Assembly: GCA_003154635.1 (NCBI GenBank) | Contig: PMDX01000232.1 | Location: forward strand, 13,536 to 20,281 | Source: Actinomycetota bacterium | GTDB taxonomy: Bacteria; Actinomycetota; Geothermincolia; Fen-727; Anoxymicrobiaceae | DNA length: 6,746 bases | Direction: 5' to 3' | Part shown: piece after piece, positions 5,938-6,746 of the stretch | Position numbering within the stretch: position 1 is the first letter of the stretch | Layout of the letters: the number at the start of each line of letters is the position of its first letter | Translations under genes and position numbers: made by a program | The notes under the pieces: model-generated | Databases searched by the model: none | The model's input: the letters and a program-made list of their open reading frames with translations, nothing else | What the model was told of the DNA's origin: nothing

Positions 5938-5983
5938 CATCCTCTCGAAATCACGAACATACCCCCGCCCGTGCCTCCGAAGT

Positions 5984-6580
5984 CTATCCCGCTTGTCTCA
6001 CCATGTCCACGAACAGACGGTGAATCCTGTCGTCTCCGGTCAGCTCAGGGTGGAAAGCTCCCACCAGAAACGTTCCCTGCCGCGCCATGACGATGCCCTC
6101 GTCGATTCTGGCCAGGACCTCGACTTCGGGCCCAGCCTCCTCTATCACCGGCGCGCGTATGAACACCGCCCGGAAAGGCCTGTCCGCGTCATCGATGCCC
6201 GAGACCATGATATCCCGCTCAAACGAGTCGACCTGCCGTCCGAACGCGTTTCGCTCAACGGTCACATCGACGAAGCCGAGGAGCGTCGCGTGCCTGCCTT
6301 TAACACGTCGCGCGAGCACGATGAGCCCCGCGCACGTGCCGAAAATAGGCGTTCCGGCCTCCCCCACCTTCTTGAGTTCCGGGGCAAAGCCGTACTCATC
6401 AATTAGTTTTCCAATGGCGGTGCTTTCTCCTCCGGGGATGATCAGCCCGCTCACGCCAGAGAGCCCGGACGGGCGCTTGACGGCCACCCCCCGGGCCCCG
6501 CATCGTTCTATCATCGCGAGGTGCTCGCGGACCGCTCCCTGCAGAGCGAGCACCCCGATCGTCACATCTTTACCAGCCAC
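5984..6580 (-). CDS. pdxT: Glutaminase subunit of PLP synthase
   Basis: PdxT hydrolyses glutamine and channels the ammonia to PdxS, which makes pyridoxal 5'-phosphate from ribose 5-phosphate and glyceraldehyde 3-phosphate. The two form a cytosolic 12+12 complex. The 198-residue protein is a class I glutamine amidotransferase of normal length with GVLALQGAVREH (9-20), PGGEST (49-54), the nucleophile C83 in FGTCAGL, the RAP motif (142-144), and the His-Glu pair H177/E179 in FHPEL. The called start is GTG at 6578-6580, overlapping the end of pdxS by 11 bases. A second in-frame GTG five codons later (6563-6565) would start four bases after the pdxS stop and give the more typical short N-terminus. 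Neither has a clear Shine-Dalgarno site. Co-translation with pdxS is likely. Confidence 0.96.
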   Translation of the reverse strand: MAGKDVTIGVLALQGAVREHLAMIERCGARGVAVKRPSGLSGVSGLIIPGGESTAIGKLIDEYGFAPELKKVGEAGTPIFGTCAGLIVLARRVKGRHATLLGFVDVTVERNAFGRQVDSFERDIMVSGIDDADRPFRAVFIRAPVIEEAGPEVEVLARIDEGIVMARQGTFLVGAFHPELTGDDRIHRLFVDMVRQAG

Positions 6581-6746
6581 GGAACTGGATCAGGTTCTCC
6601 TTGCCGATCTCGCTGATCTCGAGGCCCTTCATGGCCTCCCCGATGCCGTGGGATACTTCAGCAATGAGTTCGGCGTCCTCGAAATGCGTGGTCGCCTGCA
6701 CGATAGCCTTCGCGCGTACGGCGGGGTCCTCCGACTTGAAGATGCC
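6570..6746 (-). CDS. pdxS: PLP synthase subunit PdxS, C-terminal fragment
   Basis: The last 58 codons of pdxS run in from the right edge and end with TAA at 6570-6572. The reading begins GIFKSEDPAVRAKAIVQATT and ends in FRGW, matching the C-terminal region of PdxS: the GIFKSE segment, ATTHF, and the C-terminal helix and tail that contribute to assembly. PdxS is the (beta/alpha)8 synthase that condenses the sugar phosphates with PdxT-derived ammonia. The full protein is about 290-300 residues, so roughly four fifths, including the catalytic lysines, lie outside the window. It is cut by the window edge and not by a mutation. The stop lies inside the longer version of pdxT, as expected for a co-expressed synthase pair. 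Confidence 0.94.
   Translation of the reverse strand, partial: GIFKSEDPAVRAKAIVQATTHFEDAELIAEVSHGIGEAMKGLEISEIGKENLIQFRGW

Larger units (their letters stand above)
5813..5983. other. Non-coding leader between pdxT and yebC
   Basis: These 171 bases contain no credible gene. In minus-strand order they hold a GC palindrome (5925-5937), the hairpin with the shared repeat (5884-5907), an AT-richer stretch, and the yebC ribosome-binding site (5819-5823). No promoter with two acceptable boxes at normal spacing was found, although this would be a natural place for one to separate the vitamin B6 genes from yebC-ruvCAB. Confidence 0.65.

Noticed and set aside
5916..5960. 14-codon frame on the minus strand in the pdxT-yebC gap (possible leader peptide)
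   Set aside because: Its only GGAGG is 13 bases from the ATG, the peptide has no run of a regulatory amino acid, and such short frames are common by chance. Not annotated as a gene.

Overview
The window is a dense, single-direction block of core bacterial genes, all on the minus strand. It is GC-rich and has short or overlapping gene junctions, so most of it probably belongs to one or a few operons. In transcription order (high to low coordinate) it holds: the 3' end of pdxS, then pdxT, yebC, ruvC, ruvA, ruvB, queH, queA, tgt, and the first codons of a further gene at the left edge. By context that last gene could be yajC.

The genes form three functional groups. PdxS and PdxT make the PLP synthase complex for vitamin B6. 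YebC is a translation-associated or regulatory protein, and RuvC, RuvA and RuvB are the Holliday-junction resolvasome. QueH, QueA and Tgt carry out steps of tRNA queuosine modification. All catalytic motifs looked for are present, and no gene is visibly broken. The organism is probably a bacterium of a deep actinobacterial lineage: the pdxS-pdxT-yebC-ruvCAB order is familiar from Actinobacteria. The ruvB-queH-queA-tgt tail is more typical of anaerobic Clostridia-like genomes, so a high-GC Firmicute cannot be excluded. This assignment is inferred from gene order and composition only.

Three stretches are non-coding. Positions 1-90, after tgt, are AT-richer. They carry a good sigma70-like promoter overlapping the tgt stop codon, and a strong Shine-Dalgarno site in front of the edge gene. 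Positions 3820-3952, between ruvA and ruvB, hold a compact element that folds as a three-way junction. Positions 5813-5983, between pdxT and yebC, hold a strong hairpin and a 13-base GC palindrome. The two larger gaps share a 17-base segment (16 identical) that forms one arm of the hairpin in each, which suggests a dispersed structured repeat. G-U pairs make both structures more stable in the transcribed (minus-strand) RNA than in the antisense. These elements are the only part of the window that ordinary gene annotation does not explain. No mobile element, CRISPR array, tRNA, rRNA or defence system was seen.
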